Made by a program: the position numbers and the translations under genes. The notes beneath the pieces are model-generated. The model worked only from the letters and a program-made list of their open reading frames with translations. It had not been told where the DNA came from and made no database searches. Positions 16,340-26,179 of a stretch of DNA of 64,000 nucleotides are shown here, in pieces (within the stretch, counting starts at the first letter, position 1; each line of letters opens with the position of its first letter). Location: the NCBI RefSeq assembly GCF_904846215.1, contig NZ_CAJGZK010000016.1:1-64000 (forward strand), read 5' to 3'. The DNA is from Psychrobacter glacincola (lineage in GTDB: Bacteria; Pseudomonadota; Gammaproteobacteria; Pseudomonadales; Moraxellaceae).

Positions 16340-19237
16340 ATGACTATCTCTCAAAACCCGACGTTTGATACCTTTCAAGGCTTATTCAACGAAGCTGAAT
16401 TTGTCTATCGTCACCTAGGCTCAAATGAGGCCAAACAAGCTGAACTGCTCAAGGCCATTGGTTATAAAGACATGGCAAATTTTATCAATGACACGGTGCC
16501 TGAGCCAGTACGCTTGCACAAAGAATTAGATTTACCACTGGCGATGAGTGAGCACGCCGCTTTGGCTAAATTGCGCGCCATGGCAGATAATATTACGGTC
16601 AATAAAAGCTATATCGGTCAAGGGTATTCTCCTGTGCGTATGCCTGCAGTCATTCAGCGTAACGTCCTTGAAAATCCAGGTTGGTACACGGCTTATACCC
16701 CTTATCAGGCTGAAATTGCCCAAGGTCGCCTAGAAGCGCTGCTTAACTTCCAGCAAGTTTGTATCGATTTGACCGGTCTTGAGATGGCTGGCGCGTCACT
16801 ACTTGATGAAGCAACCGCAGCAGCAGAAGCGATGGCCATGTCAAAGCGTGTGAGCAAAAGCAAATCAACGCAGTTTTTTGTTGATGATCGTATCTATCCA
16901 CAAACACTAGATGTGATCAATACCCGTGCCAAGTACTTTGGTTGGGAAGTCATCGTTGGTGATTTTGAAACCGCCCAATCAGGTGATTATTTTGGTGCGT
17001 TATTCCAATATGTCGGTGTTGAAGGCGACGTAAAAGACTTAACAGACGTCATCGCTGCCGTTAAGAAAAATAAAACTTATGTCAGTGTCGTGAGTGACAT
17101 CATGAGCTTGGTGTTATTAAAATCACCAGCTGATATGGGTGCAGACGTGGCTTTGGGTAGCACCCAGCGTTTTGGTATTCCAATGGGCTTTGGTGGTCCA
17201 CATGCCGCCTACTTTGCGTTTTCTGATAAAGCCAAACGCTCAGCGCCTGGTCGTATCATTGGGGTGTCAAAAGACTCGCAAGGCAATACTGCGCTACGTA
17301 TGGCACTACAGACTCGCGAGCAGCATATCCGCCGCGAAAAAGCCAACTCAAACATCTGTACGTCACAAGTATTGCTAGCTAATCTAGCCGGTATGTATGC
17401 CGTCTATCATGGTCCTAATGGCGTTAAGCGTATTGCCACTCGTATTCATGCGTTTGCGACTGCCTTTGCTGATGTTATTAAAGGTACCAACGACAGCAAT
17501 TTGAACGTGGTACATGACCAATTCTTTGATAGCGTTGTGATTGATTGTGGCTCAGAAAAACTGGCGACCCAAATCTTCGAAAACGCTGACAATGTTGGTT
17601 ATAACTTATGGCGTCTTGATGACACCAAATTGAGCGTGGCGTTTAGTGAAACCAGCGATCAGAAAGACTTCAATGTGCTTACTCAATTGTTCATTACTAA
17701 AGCACATGACCTACCAGAAGACGCTCGCGTCTCTCTTAATAGCGCGCACTTGCGTACTGATGATATCTTGACGCATCCAGTATTTAACTCGCATCATACC
17801 GAGCATGAAATGCTGCGTTATTTAAAATCGCTTGAAGACAAAGATTTGGCGATGAACCGTAGCATGATTTCACTCGGCAGCTGTACCATGAAATTGAATG
17901 CCACCAGTGAGATGCTACCGATTACTTGGCCTGAGTTTGCCAATGTGCATCCTTTTGCACCGCGCGATCAAGTCACAGGCTACGTTGCTATGATTGATAG
18001 CTTGCAAGAGCAACTAAAAGCCATTACGGGTTTTGATGATGTCTCTATGCAGCCAAACTCTGGTGCGTCAGGAGAATATGCAGGTTTGCTAGCGATTCGC
18101 CGCTATCACGAATCACTTGGTGAGACTGACCGTGATGTTTGCTTGATTCCTATGTCAGCGCATGGCACCAACCCTGCAACTGCCATGATGATGGGCATGA
18201 AAGTGGTCGTGGTCAAAACCGACGACAATGGCAACATTGATATTGATGACCTAACTGCCAAATCTGCAGAGCATAGCGCGCGTCTAGGTGCATTGATGAT
18301 CACTTACCCATCGACGCATGGTGTGTTTGAAGAAGGTATCCGTAAAATCTGTGACCTCATTCATAACCATGGCGGTCAAGTTTATATGGATGGTGCCAAT
18401 ATGAATGCGCAAGTTGGCATGATGCAGCCGGCTGACGTTGGTGCTGACGTGCTGCACATGAACTTGCATAAAACCTTCTGTATCCCACATGGCGGCGGCG
18501 GTCCAGGTATGGGTCCTATCGGTATGAAGGCGCATTTGGCACCATTTATGGCCAACCATACTCTAAGCCCTGTGCACAATGCACAACAAGACTGCTCAGC
18601 AGTATCAGCAGCCCCTTACGGTTCAGCAAGCATCTTACCTATTTCATGGATGTACATTGCCATGATGGGCCGTGATGGCTTATTGAAAGCGACTGAGCTT
18701 GCGCTGTTGAACGCCAACTATGTTGCTGCTGAATTAAAAGACCACTATCCTGTTTTATATGCTGGCAAAAACGGCCGCGTTGCTCACGAATGTATCATCG
18801 ATATTCGTCCTTTAAAAGAAGAGACGGGCATCAGTGAAAGCGATATCGCCAAGCGCTTGATGGATTATGGCTTCCACTCACCAACCATGAGTTTCCCAGT
18901 AGCGGGCACTTTAATGATTGAGCCGACAGAATCTGAGTCAAAAGAAGAGCTTGATCGCTTTATCAGTGCCCTAAAATCTATCAAAGCGGAAGCGATGAAA
19001 GCCAAAGCAGGCGCGGACAACTGGACGTTAGAGAACAACCCATTGGTCAATGCCCCGCATACGGCTGCTATGGTAATTGACGGCGAATGGACCTATCCAT
19101 ACAGCCGTGAAACAGCAGCATTCCCACTGCCTTATATCCGCAACAATAAGTTTTGGCCAAGTGTGGCTCGTGTCGATGACGCTTATGGTGATAAAAACCT
19201 CATGTGTTCTTGCCCAAGTATCGAAAACTATATGTAA
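16340..19237 (+). CDS. gcvP: Glycine dehydrogenase (decarboxylating), P protein
   Basis: 965 residues, a full-length single-chain P protein with both halves. It is PLP-dependent: it decarboxylates glycine and loads the aminomethyl group on lipoyl-GcvH. The PLP lysine is K711 in MNLHKTFCIPHGGGGPGMGP. Other hallmarks are FVYRHLGSNEAKQAELLKAI at the start, YIGQGYSPVRMP, SLGSCTMKLNATSEM, QPNSGASGEYAGLLAIRRYH and MCSCPSIENY at the end. It has its own leader and terminator, apart from gcvT-gcvH, so it may not share the riboswitch. Confidence 0.97.
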   Translation: MTISQNPTFDTFQGLFNEAEFVYRHLGSNEAKQAELLKAIGYKDMANFINDTVPEPVRLHKELDLPLAMSEHAALAKLRAMADNITVNKSYIGQGYSPVRMPAVIQRNVLENPGWYTAYTPYQAEIAQGRLEALLNFQQVCIDLTGLEMAGASLLDEATAAAEAMAMSKRVSKSKSTQFFVDDRIYPQTLDVINTRAKYFGWEVIVGDFETAQSGDYFGALFQYVGVEGDVKDLTDVIAAVKKNKTYVSVVSDIMSLVLLKSPADMGADVALGSTQRFGIPMGFGGPHAAYFAFSDKAKRSAPGRIIGVSKDSQGNTALRMALQTREQHIRREKANSNICTSQVLLANLAGMYAVYHGPNGVKRIATRIHAFATAFADVIKGTNDSNLNVVHDQFFDSVVIDCGSEKLATQIFENADNVGYNLWRLDDTKLSVAFSETSDQKDFNVLTQLFITKAHDLPEDARVSLNSAHLRTDDILTHPVFNSHHTEHEMLRYLKSLEDKDLAMNRSMISLGSCTMKLNATSEMLPITWPEFANVHPFAPRDQVTGYVAMIDSLQEQLKAITGFDDVSMQPNSGASGEYAGLLAIRRYHESLGETDRDVCLIPMSAHGTNPATAMMMGMKVVVVKTDDNGNIDIDDLTAKSAEHSARLGALMITYPSTHGVFEEGIRKICDLIHNHGGQVYMDGANMNAQVGMMQPADVGADVLHMNLHKTFCIPHGGGGPGMGPIGMKAHLAPFMANHTLSPVHNAQQDCSAVSAAPYGSASILPISWMYIAMMGRDGLLKATELALLNANYVAAELKDHYPVLYAGKNGRVAHECIIDIRPLKEETGISESDIAKRLMDYGFHSPTMSFPVAGTLMIEPTESESKEELDRFISALKSIKAEAMKAKAGADNWTLENNPLVNAPHTAAMVIDGEWTYPYSRETAAFPLPYIRNNKFWPSVARVDDAYGDKNLMCSCPSIENYM

Positions 19238-19281
19238 TCTCAGTTTTATGTAGTCCTAGTTTTTGATACTTTATAAAAGAT

Positions 19282-19327
19282 AAAAATAAACCTCCAAGTC
19301 AGTCGCTGATTTGGAGGTTTTTATTTT
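19282..19327 (+). terminator. Rho-independent terminator after gcvP
   Basis: AAAAATAAACCTCCAA ... TTGGAGGTTTTTATTTT: a 16-base arm with a 13-base loop, a T-rich tail and matching A run. Confidence 0.85.
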
Positions 19328-19399
19328 ACTGACAATATTAAGCGCTATAATAAAATGGCTATCAATCTATTCACATCATTCACTTGGTTAGAATTAACT

Positions 19400-20077
19400 A
19401 TGCAGAAAAACAATCTTGTCATTCTTATTCATGGACTGCATCACGCGCCATTTATTATGCGCCCATTGGCCAAACGCTTGCAAGCACAAGGGTTTAATAC
19501 CCATCAATTTGGCTATCGTAGTATGCGAGATGGTATTCAAACCAATAGTCACCGGCTTAACAAATGGCTTGAAGAAAATCATGATCCTGATAATCCCATA
19601 GATTTGGTCGGTCATAGTTTGGGCGGTTTGATTATTCGTGATTTTGTCACTCAGTATCCCAAGTGGCAGATTGGACGTTGCGTCACACTAGGTACGCCAC
19701 ATATGGGTAGCATTTGTGCAGACTATATCTGGCGATTGAGTCCTGCTGTAGTCGGTCGTTCATACGTTGATGCACTAGATGGTACTGTTGCATTATTACC
19801 AAAACACATTGAGCTTGGCGTGATTGCTGGCAATCGCCCTTATGGTATGGGACAGTTATTTTTGCATCATCATAACCGTAAGCTGCGTAAAGCAGATGTA
19901 CCACCACTGAAGCAGCATCTCATCCATGATGGCACAGTATATGTAGAAGAAACCAAACTTGAAGCTGCTACAGACCATTTAATCCTGCCAGTCTCGCATA
20001 CCAGCATGTTGATTAATAAAGAGGTCGCCAAACAGACCATATATTTTTTACAGCACGGTCAATTTGAACGCAGATAA
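19400..20077 (+). CDS. Alpha/beta hydrolase, lipase-like
   Basis: 225 residues from ATG 19400 (MQKNNLVILIHGLHHAPFIM); an in-frame ATG at 19355 would add 15 residues. The oxyanion-hole region ILIHGLHH and the nucleophile elbow GHSLGG fit small triacylglycerol-lipase or PGAP1-like esterases, as do VTLGTPHMGSI and a late VSHTSMLIN that carries the catalytic histidine. No signal peptide is seen, so it probably acts in the cytoplasm. Substrate unknown. It ends 10 bp from the convergent rnd gene with no clear terminator between. Confidence 0.8.
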   Translation: MQKNNLVILIHGLHHAPFIMRPLAKRLQAQGFNTHQFGYRSMRDGIQTNSHRLNKWLEENHDPDNPIDLVGHSLGGLIIRDFVTQYPKWQIGRCVTLGTPHMGSICADYIWRLSPAVVGRSYVDALDGTVALLPKHIELGVIAGNRPYGMGQLFLHHHNRKLRKADVPPLKQHLIHDGTVYVEETKLEAATDHLILPVSHTSMLINKEVAKQTIYFLQHGQFERR

Positions 20078-20087
20078 GTGTCAGACG

Positions 20088-21386
20088 TTAAACAGTAATG
20101 CCCATACCTTGCTGCAGCTCAGTTTTGTGCTGTTTAATCACAGGTATTAAGGTATCCATGACCCACTCGTTGCGCCAGCCTTTTAAGCCTTCTGGCAGCT
20201 CGCTGATATCTTTGTCAAAGGCAATCACTTCATATAATTGCCCAAGCCATTTTTTACGCATCAAGACATTGGCAGGTACGACAATAGCTTCTGCTTGATC
20301 ATCTATGGCTTGTTGCACCGCTTTTGACAACACTTTATTTTTTGAGCGATACGGCGGCAGTAGGCAATCAGGGTACTCAGCCGGATGCAGGTTTTTTGCA
20401 TCCTTGATCACTTTTAGCAGCTCTTCGCCATATAGCCTTAGCATGCTACGGTGCATGGTGGTTTTGTGCGCAAGCTCGCGCATCGTGTTCGGTTTTTCAG
20501 TGATAATCTCACGCACCGCTTGCTTTTTTATCACAAACGTACGCGGCTGATTGGTCGAACGCGCCAGCTCTTCACGCCATGTCGCTACGGCCTGCAATAT
20601 TGCCATTTGCTCAGAGGTATAGCGATAATCTGCCATGGTCAAATACATCGCCTCGTCCTCAACATTCTGCGCCTCATATAAGTCGTTAGCATAAAGCTGA
20701 CAGTCTTCCCAGACATACTCATAGAGACCTTGTGATTTTAGAGCATATTCAAGGCTTAAATAAAGCGCTGGCAAAAAGCGCACATCATCAATCGCATATT
20801 GCTCTTGCTCATCAGATAATGGGCGCTGTAGCCAATCTGATTGACTTTGTTCTTTATCGATGTGCATATCGAGCTGCTCATCAAGCGCCTGCTGATAGCC
20901 CATCTGTAATTGTCCCGTCAAATAAGACAAAGCGATTTGCGTATCAAATATATTGCTCAGTGGCGGGCAGCCGGACAACAGATAAAATATGCCTAAATCT
21001 TCACCACAAGCATGCCAGATAGCCACATCAACTTTCATAAGTGCTTGCCATAGCTCACTCAGCTGTAACTGCGGCGCATCTAATAAATACACATGATTGC
21101 CGGTATTGAGCTGTACCAGTGCCAAGCGTGGATAGTAAGTATCACGCTTGATAAACTCGGTATCCAATGCCACACGCCCGCAAGTGGCCAATGCCTCAAT
21201 CACTTCATCCAACTGGCCCTGCTTACGCACCCAAGTGATGGCAACCTCATCAGCGATATCTAATAATGCATCGATATCCGGCTCTACTGGCAAGTCTACT
21301 AATTCGGCTGTATTGGCTGTCTGGCATATTGCGTCAGTAGCAAGAGTATTTTTAGGGTTTGATTCGGTTGGAGCAGTGTTAGACAC
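20088..21386 (-). CDS. rnd: Ribonuclease D
   Basis: A 3'-to-5' exoribonuclease that trims tRNA 3' ends. The DEDD exonuclease motifs are visible: VALDTEFIKRDTYYPRLALV (D-x-E), HACGEDLGIF and QYAIDDVRFLPALY. A C-terminal HRDC-like region follows (ILQAVATWREELARSTNQPR). I chose the GTG at 21386 (V-SNTAPTES) because AGG lies about 10 bases upstream; an open frame reaches a GTG at 21431 without a ribosome site. That gives about 432 residues, longer than E. coli RNase D (375), mainly through an N-terminal acidic extension. Confidence 0.9.
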   Translation of the reverse strand: MSNTAPTESNPKNTLATDAICQTANTAELVDLPVEPDIDALLDIADEVAITWVRKQGQLDEVIEALATCGRVALDTEFIKRDTYYPRLALVQLNTGNHVYLLDAPQLQLSELWQALMKVDVAIWHACGEDLGIFYLLSGCPPLSNIFDTQIALSYLTGQLQMGYQQALDEQLDMHIDKEQSQSDWLQRPLSDEQEQYAIDDVRFLPALYLSLEYALKSQGLYEYVWEDCQLYANDLYEAQNVEDEAMYLTMADYRYTSEQMAILQAVATWREELARSTNQPRTFVIKKQAVREIITEKPNTMRELAHKTTMHRSMLRLYGEELLKVIKDAKNLHPAEYPDCLLPPYRSKNKVLSKAVQQAIDDQAEAIVVPANVLMRKKWLGQLYEVIAFDKDISELPEGLKGWRNEWVMDTLIPVIKQHKTELQQGMGITV

Positions 21387-21526
21387 GGGCAGATACCTGC
21401 ATTGATAAAAGGAGATAAAACGCCAAAGCACGTCTTAATAAAATTAAAAGAGAAAATAATAAAAGCAATTATAACCACATCATCGAACAAAATGCGCAAG
21501 ATTTTAATCTGATAAAGATAAGATGG

Positions 21527-22120
21527 CTATAAAAAGGAGCGGTTTTGCATCGCTTGTCCTAGCGTCATGCTATCAAGATACTCAAGCTCACCGCCCATCG
21601 GGACGCCTTGCGCTAAGCGCGTGACTTTATTGACATGACGGCTGACCGCTTCGCTAATAAAATGCGCGGTGGTTTGCCCCTCAACTGTCGTGCCAGTCGC
21701 CAATATCAACTCCTCAACAGGCTCTTGCTTGAGGCGCCAGACCAATTGCTCAATATTTAAATCATCGGCGCTAATGCCATCAATCGGTGATAAGTGACCA
21801 CCTAACACAAAATAACGCCCACGATAGCCTGCCGTCTGCTCTATCGCCATAACATCGGCTGCCGTCTCAACCACACACAATAATGCGTCATCACGTCTTG
21901 GGTCTTGGCACAAAGGACAAATGGTATCATCGCTGAAGCTATGGCACCGCTGACATTCGACGATATCACGCATCGCCTCATCAAGCGCTTGAGCGAGTGC
22001 CATGCCTTGTGGGCGTTTTTTGGTGAGCAGATGCAGCGCCATACGTTGGGCGCTTTTTTGACCAACGCCCGGCAGGATACGCAGCTGTTTGACCAGCTGA
22101 TCAAATTTGGCTGTCAGCAA
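21527..22120 (-). CDS. recR: Recombination mediator RecR
   Basis: 197 residues, the usual length. RecR with RecF and RecO loads RecA at gaps. Motifs are [20 protein letters not shown] (helix-hairpin-helix), [20 protein letters not shown] (four-cysteine zinc finger) and a Toprim domain ([32 protein letters not shown]). The start appears to be TTG at 22120: AAAGGACATCAC precedes it, and no ATG lies in frame. It follows ybaB, as in most bacteria, but a hairpin terminator separates them here. Confidence 0.95.
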   Translation of the reverse strand: MLTAKFDQLVKQLRILPGVGQKSAQRMALHLLTKKRPQGMALAQALDEAMRDIVECQRCHSFSDDTICPLCQDPRRDDALLCVVETAADVMAIEQTAGYRGRYFVLGGHLSPIDGISADDLNIEQLVWRLKQEPVEELILATGTTVEGQTTAHFISEAVSRHVNKVTRLAQGVPMGGELEYLDSMTLGQAMQNRSFL

Positions 22121-22164
22121 AGTGATGTCCTTTGTTTAACTTAATTTAAAAAACCATAGCTATG

Positions 22165-22203
22165 AAAATGGGGTCGTATCGTGTCGATAACAACCCCATT
22201 TTT
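22165..22203. terminator. Hairpin between ybaB and recR
   Basis: AAAATGGGGT ... ACCCCATTTTT with a 19-base loop. Both strands carry a T run at the end of the stem. On the minus strand it would end or attenuate ybaB transcripts before recR. Confidence 0.55.
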
Positions 22204-22228
22204 GTCATAAATAGACAGTATTTAGCGC

Positions 22229-22558
22229 TTAGAACATACCTTGCATACCTGGTGGTAGACCCATACCTGTGGTCGCGCCAGCCATCGTTGACTCATATAG
22301 CTCGTCCGCTTGACGTACCGCATCATTGATTGCGGCGGCGATAAGGTCTTCAATCATATCTGGCTCATCTTCAAGCAAGCTTGGATCGATGGTCAAGCGC
22401 TTGACCACATGACGTCCGGTCATGGTTACTTTTACCAGACCACTGCCCGCTTCGGCGTGCACTTCTTTATTGGCAAGCTCTTTTTTAGCATTTTCAACAT
22501 TTGCTTCGACTTTCTTTTGCATGGTTTGTGCTTGCTGCATCAGTGCTTGAATATTCAT
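22229..22558 (-). CDS. ybaB: YbaB/EbfC nucleoid-associated protein
   Basis: 109 residues. A DNA-binding nucleoid protein usually encoded next to recR, as here. The family pattern is clear: [20 protein letters not shown] at the start, [20 protein letters not shown] in the middle, [20 protein letters not shown] near the end, and a Met/Gly-rich tail. It acts as a dimer that binds DNA with tweezer-like helices. dnaX, often upstream, is not in the window; metZ is. Confidence 0.93.
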   Translation of the reverse strand: MNIQALMQQAQTMQKKVEANVENAKKELANKEVHAEAGSGLVKVTMTGRHVVKRLTIDPSLLEDEPDMIEDLIAAAINDAVRQADELYESTMAGATTGMGLPPGMQGMF

Positions 22559-22645
22559 AGTAGCCTCTTGATTTTTTAATAATAAATTGTTTCATAAAAG
22601 AATAGAATAGAAAATAAAATGCTAATGGCGATTATACCGCTATCT

Positions 22646-23920
22646 TTACAAACTGTCTAAACCACGGGCCAAATCTTTGATGATATCTTCGACATCTTCT
22701 AGACCAACCGACAGACGAATAAGACCCTCTTTAACGCCCGCTTCTGCCCGCTCTTGTGCACTCAGACGAAAATGCGTGGTGGTTGCAGGATGGGTAATAG
22801 TGGTTTTGGCATCGCCCAAATTGTTAGTAATGGAGACCATTTTGGTTGAATCAATCACATGCCAAGCAGCAGATTTTGTATCATGCGTCGCCGATGGCTT
22901 CACTTCAAAACCCATAATTGCCCCAAAACCATCTTTCATATGGTGCTGACGCTTGGTCAATTCATGAGACGGATGGTCGCTCAATCCTGAAAAATGTACG
23001 GTGCTGACATTGGGATGATTGACCAAAAAATGTGCGACTTGATTGGCGTTGTCGCAATGCGCCTGCATCCGTAATTTGAGCGTCTCAAGCCCCTTGGTAA
23101 ATACCCAAGCGTTAAAAGGACTCATGCTGATACCGCCTGAACGTATAACCGTAAACGCTTCTTGCATCAGTTTGTCGCTACCAACTAGCGCGCCACCAAG
23201 AACACGACCTTGACCATCTAGATACTTAGTGGCTGAATGAATCACCACATCAGCGCCTAAATCAAGCGGACGTTGCAAAGCTGGGGTAGCAAAACAATTG
23301 TCAACAACGAGTAATATATCATTTGCTTTACACAGCTTACTCAAATAACCGATATCACAAATCTGTGCTAATGGGTTACTTGGACTTTCGCAATAAATGA
23401 CTTTAGTATTTGGTCGAACAGCGTTTGCCCATGCCTCATTGTCGAAGCAATCAACGTAACTGACTTCTACGCCAAACTTAGCTATATAATTATTAAACAG
23501 ACCAATAGATGAGCCAAATAGCTGGTTTGCGGCGAGCAAATGGTCGCCGGCTTTTAGATAAGCCAAGCACATGGTCAAAATTGCGCCCATACCAGAGGCT
23601 GTCGCTACTGCACGCTCACCATTCTCAAGCGCGGCTAAACGGCGCTCAAAGGTACGTACGCTTGGGTTGGTATGGCGTGAGTAGACGTTGCCTGTCTTGG
23701 TACCATCAAAATGACCAGCAGCATCAGCCGCTGAGTGATACACATAAGAGCTGGTGGTAAAAATAGCTTCTGAGTGTTCACCCTCATCGGTACGATGCTG
23801 ACCTGCACGCACTGCAATGGTTTGCATGCCATAATCAAGTTCTAAATCCAGCGCATCATCGCGCCAGTTTGCATCCAAGCTATTCATATTGTCCTTATTT
23901 TGCACTTGCGATTGACTCAT
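22646..23920 (-). CDS. metZ: O-succinylhomoserine sulfhydrylase
   Basis: About 424 residues from ATG 23920 (MSQSQVQNKDN), behind TGGAAAACTT; an upstream ATG at 23953 lacks a ribosome site. A PLP enzyme of the Cys/Met metabolism family. It makes homocysteine from O-succinylhomoserine and sulfide in methionine synthesis. The PLP lysine is in VIHSATKYLDGQGRVLGG. Other motifs are GMQTIAVRAGQHRTDEGEHS, YSRHTNPSVRTFERRLAALE, ASGMGAIL and CESPSNPLAQ. Family members differ in acyl group, so O-acetylhomoserine use or cystathionine chemistry cannot be excluded, but this sequence type is normally MetZ. Confidence 0.9.
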   Translation of the reverse strand: MSQSQVQNKDNMNSLDANWRDDALDLELDYGMQTIAVRAGQHRTDEGEHSEAIFTTSSYVYHSAADAAGHFDGTKTGNVYSRHTNPSVRTFERRLAALENGERAVATASGMGAILTMCLAYLKAGDHLLAANQLFGSSIGLFNNYIAKFGVEVSYVDCFDNEAWANAVRPNTKVIYCESPSNPLAQICDIGYLSKLCKANDILLVVDNCFATPALQRPLDLGADVVIHSATKYLDGQGRVLGGALVGSDKLMQEAFTVIRSGGISMSPFNAWVFTKGLETLKLRMQAHCDNANQVAHFLVNHPNVSTVHFSGLSDHPSHELTKRQHHMKDGFGAIMGFEVKPSATHDTKSAAWHVIDSTKMVSITNNLGDAKTTITHPATTTHFRLSAQERAEAGVKEGLIRLSVGLEDVEDIIKDLARGLDSL

Positions 23921-23953
23921 AAGTTTTCCATTGCTCTGATTGTTATTTACCAT

Positions 23954-24303
23954 GCCGTTTGTATTTGATAATAAATATCCTGTATTTGCGTTATCATATC
24001 ATGTCAACTTATTCCAAACAGCTGGTTTCAGACGCTCACTACCTATTATTTTTGAATACCAATTGACCTGTTCATCAAGATGGTATGAGAGAAATTGTAA
24101 AGGCTACATCTAACAAAAACAACGTATTTATGATAGGCACAGCTACCGACAACTGATAAACTTAGCGGCGATTTAGATTCTGCCTTGGGCGATATCATTC
24201 TATGTCCCATAATTAGTCTTGTTATCTGCAAAAGCATCACAAAACTCACGCACGTTTTTCGGCAAATTTTTATTATATCAAGGCTCATTAAGGTAACCTA
24301 TTT
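23954..24303. other. Non-coding stretch, nothing recognised
   Basis: Lies between divergent metZ and the phospholipase D gene and should hold both promoters. No frame with protein-like composition, no repeat and no S-adenosylmethionine riboswitch motif were identified. Confidence 0.4.
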
Positions 24304-25986
24304 ATGTCGATGTTCAGTATAGAACCAAGCAACTTATCGTTGAGTCTGACACTCGGCCTGACGTTAGGTCTTAGTGCATGCCAAAGTCTACCAAAGCAGC
24401 CGCATTTACCTGAAAGCCAGGCACTTTCGGCACGTGTTGAAGCTTTATACCAACAAGACAATAAAAAACAAGATAGCGTTCGAATAACGCGTTTGGATAA
24501 CGGTACCAGTATTATCAACTCAAAAACGGATAGTATTGATAATATTGATTTGGTTGCGGCCATCAGCGCACAAAACGACACTCACCCCGATTTGTCAGGC
24601 TATCATCCGATCATAACCGGTGCCAACGCCTTTGCCTCACGCAGCATATTGACAGGTATGGCCACGCGCAGTATCGATGCGCAATATTATATTTGGCATG
24701 ATGATGAAGCGGGTCAACTGCTGCTCAAAGATTTGTGGGATGCCGCTGAGCGCGGCGTCATCGTTCGTTTATTACTGGATGATTTTAATAATAATGCTAA
24801 ATTCGATCAGCATTTATTACGCTTTTCCAGTCACCCCAATATTGCCGTACGTATCATCAATCCATTGATGTATCGGAAATTTCAAACCTTAAACTATCTG
24901 ACAGGTTTTCCTCGTATCAATAGGCGCATGCACAATAAAAGCATGATTTTTGATAAGCAAATCACCATCATTGGTGGGCGTAATATCGGTGATGAATACC
25001 TGAGTAATGATAAGAACAGCCAGTTCGCAGACTTAGATGTGCTGTTGATTGGCAAAGTCGTAGCAGATATCGATAATAGCTTTGCCAGCTACTGGTCGGC
25101 GCCGATATCATTTGATATCGAAACATTAGCGACTCTTGATAAAGGAGAGACGACTGATTTTGTACAAGGACTCGATAAGTTAAAAGCCGACGAGAAAAAT
25201 AGTAGCAATGGCAGTTTGTCGATTTATAAAGCAGCTATTGAAGACTCCTCTATCGATAAGGATTTGCTGAACAAACGAGTGCCGTTTCGCTGGACGGATA
25301 TGCAGTTTTTAAGTGATGACGTAGGCAAGTTAACCAAAACGGTCCCAGCAGATACCAATTTGGTTCATCAGCTGCGCACATTGCTTGGCAGTCCATCAAA
25401 GAAACTCACTATTATCTCATCTTATTTTGTACCGACCAAAGACGGTGTCGATACACTGGTAGAATTGGCCGAATCTGGTATCGAAATTAAAATTTTGACC
25501 AACTCGTTTGATGCCACTGATGTCACCGCCGTACATTCTGGTTATAGCCAATGGCGGCCTAGTTTACTGCGCGCGGGCGTCAAAATCTATGAGCTAAAAG
25601 CCACTGCTTCTGAAGAAAAACGCGAAAACAAACTCTGGAAAGCACGCAGTCAATCATCAACCAGCTTACATGCCAAGGCTTTTGCGGTAGATGACTATCA
25701 AGTATTTATTGGCTCATATAATGTTGACCCTCGCTCCGCTAATATTAATACTGAGATGGGCGTGATTATCAATGATGATCAACTTGCCACCCAGTTACAT
25801 GATGCGCTGAGCGATGACTTACTGACCCAAGCTTATGAGGTTAAATTACTGGATAATGGCAATTTACAGTGGCATACCATTGAAGATGGCAAAAAGGTGG
25901 TTTACGATTCAGAGCCGCGCATCGATGTCAGTGACCATGTTTGGCTAACCATCATGTCATGGTTACCTATTGATTGGTTGTTATAA
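24304..25986 (+). CDS. Phospholipase D-family lipoprotein (ClsC-like cardiolipin synthase)
   Basis: 560 residues. The N-terminus has a lipoprotein signal (LTLGLTLGLSACQ). Two HKD catalytic motifs are complete: H210-N-K212 in MHNKSMIFDKQITIIGGRN, and H456-x-K458 in LHAKAFAVDDYQVFIGSYN, each followed by the expected D and G-x-x-N. The spacing and the IDAQYYIWHDDEAG segment match the ClsC/YmdC branch, which makes cardiolipin from two phospholipids. Those enzymes sometimes need a partner (YmdB), absent here. A nonspecific phospholipase is the alternative. AAGG precedes the ATG. Confidence 0.85.
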   Translation: MSMFSIEPSNLSLSLTLGLTLGLSACQSLPKQPHLPESQALSARVEALYQQDNKKQDSVRITRLDNGTSIINSKTDSIDNIDLVAAISAQNDTHPDLSGYHPIITGANAFASRSILTGMATRSIDAQYYIWHDDEAGQLLLKDLWDAAERGVIVRLLLDDFNNNAKFDQHLLRFSSHPNIAVRIINPLMYRKFQTLNYLTGFPRINRRMHNKSMIFDKQITIIGGRNIGDEYLSNDKNSQFADLDVLLIGKVVADIDNSFASYWSAPISFDIETLATLDKGETTDFVQGLDKLKADEKNSSNGSLSIYKAAIEDSSIDKDLLNKRVPFRWTDMQFLSDDVGKLTKTVPADTNLVHQLRTLLGSPSKKLTIISSYFVPTKDGVDTLVELAESGIEIKILTNSFDATDVTAVHSGYSQWRPSLLRAGVKIYELKATASEEKRENKLWKARSQSSTSLHAKAFAVDDYQVFIGSYNVDPRSANINTEMGVIINDDQLATQLHDALSDDLLTQAYEVKLLDNGNLQWHTIEDGKKVVYDSEPRIDVSDHVWLTIMSWLPIDWLL

Positions 25987-26020
25987 TGGCCGAAATTTTA
26001 TCTGATAACCTTTAAATCAC

Positions 26021-26059
26021 TAACAAGCACTTAAGCGCGCTTACTTTAAGTGCTTGTTA
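26021..26059 (+). terminator. Hairpin after the phospholipase D gene
   Basis: TAACAAGCACTTAA ... TTAAGTGCTTGTTA, a perfect 14-bp stem with an 11-base loop. The T run after it is weak, so termination is likely but not certain. Confidence 0.5.
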
Positions 26060-26179
26060 TTCGATTGTTTCAGCTCAAGAATTTTTATTTTTTCGGCAGA
26101 TCATTATCTATGCTGATTTGTCATTGTTTATTATAGCCAGTTGTCTAGACAATGACCGTCTTAACAAACACTTCCATAT

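Noticed and set aside
24046..24288. 80-codon minus-strand frame between metZ and the phospholipase D gene
   Set aside because: Short, no ribosome site, no recognisable pattern, and it fills the expected promoter region.
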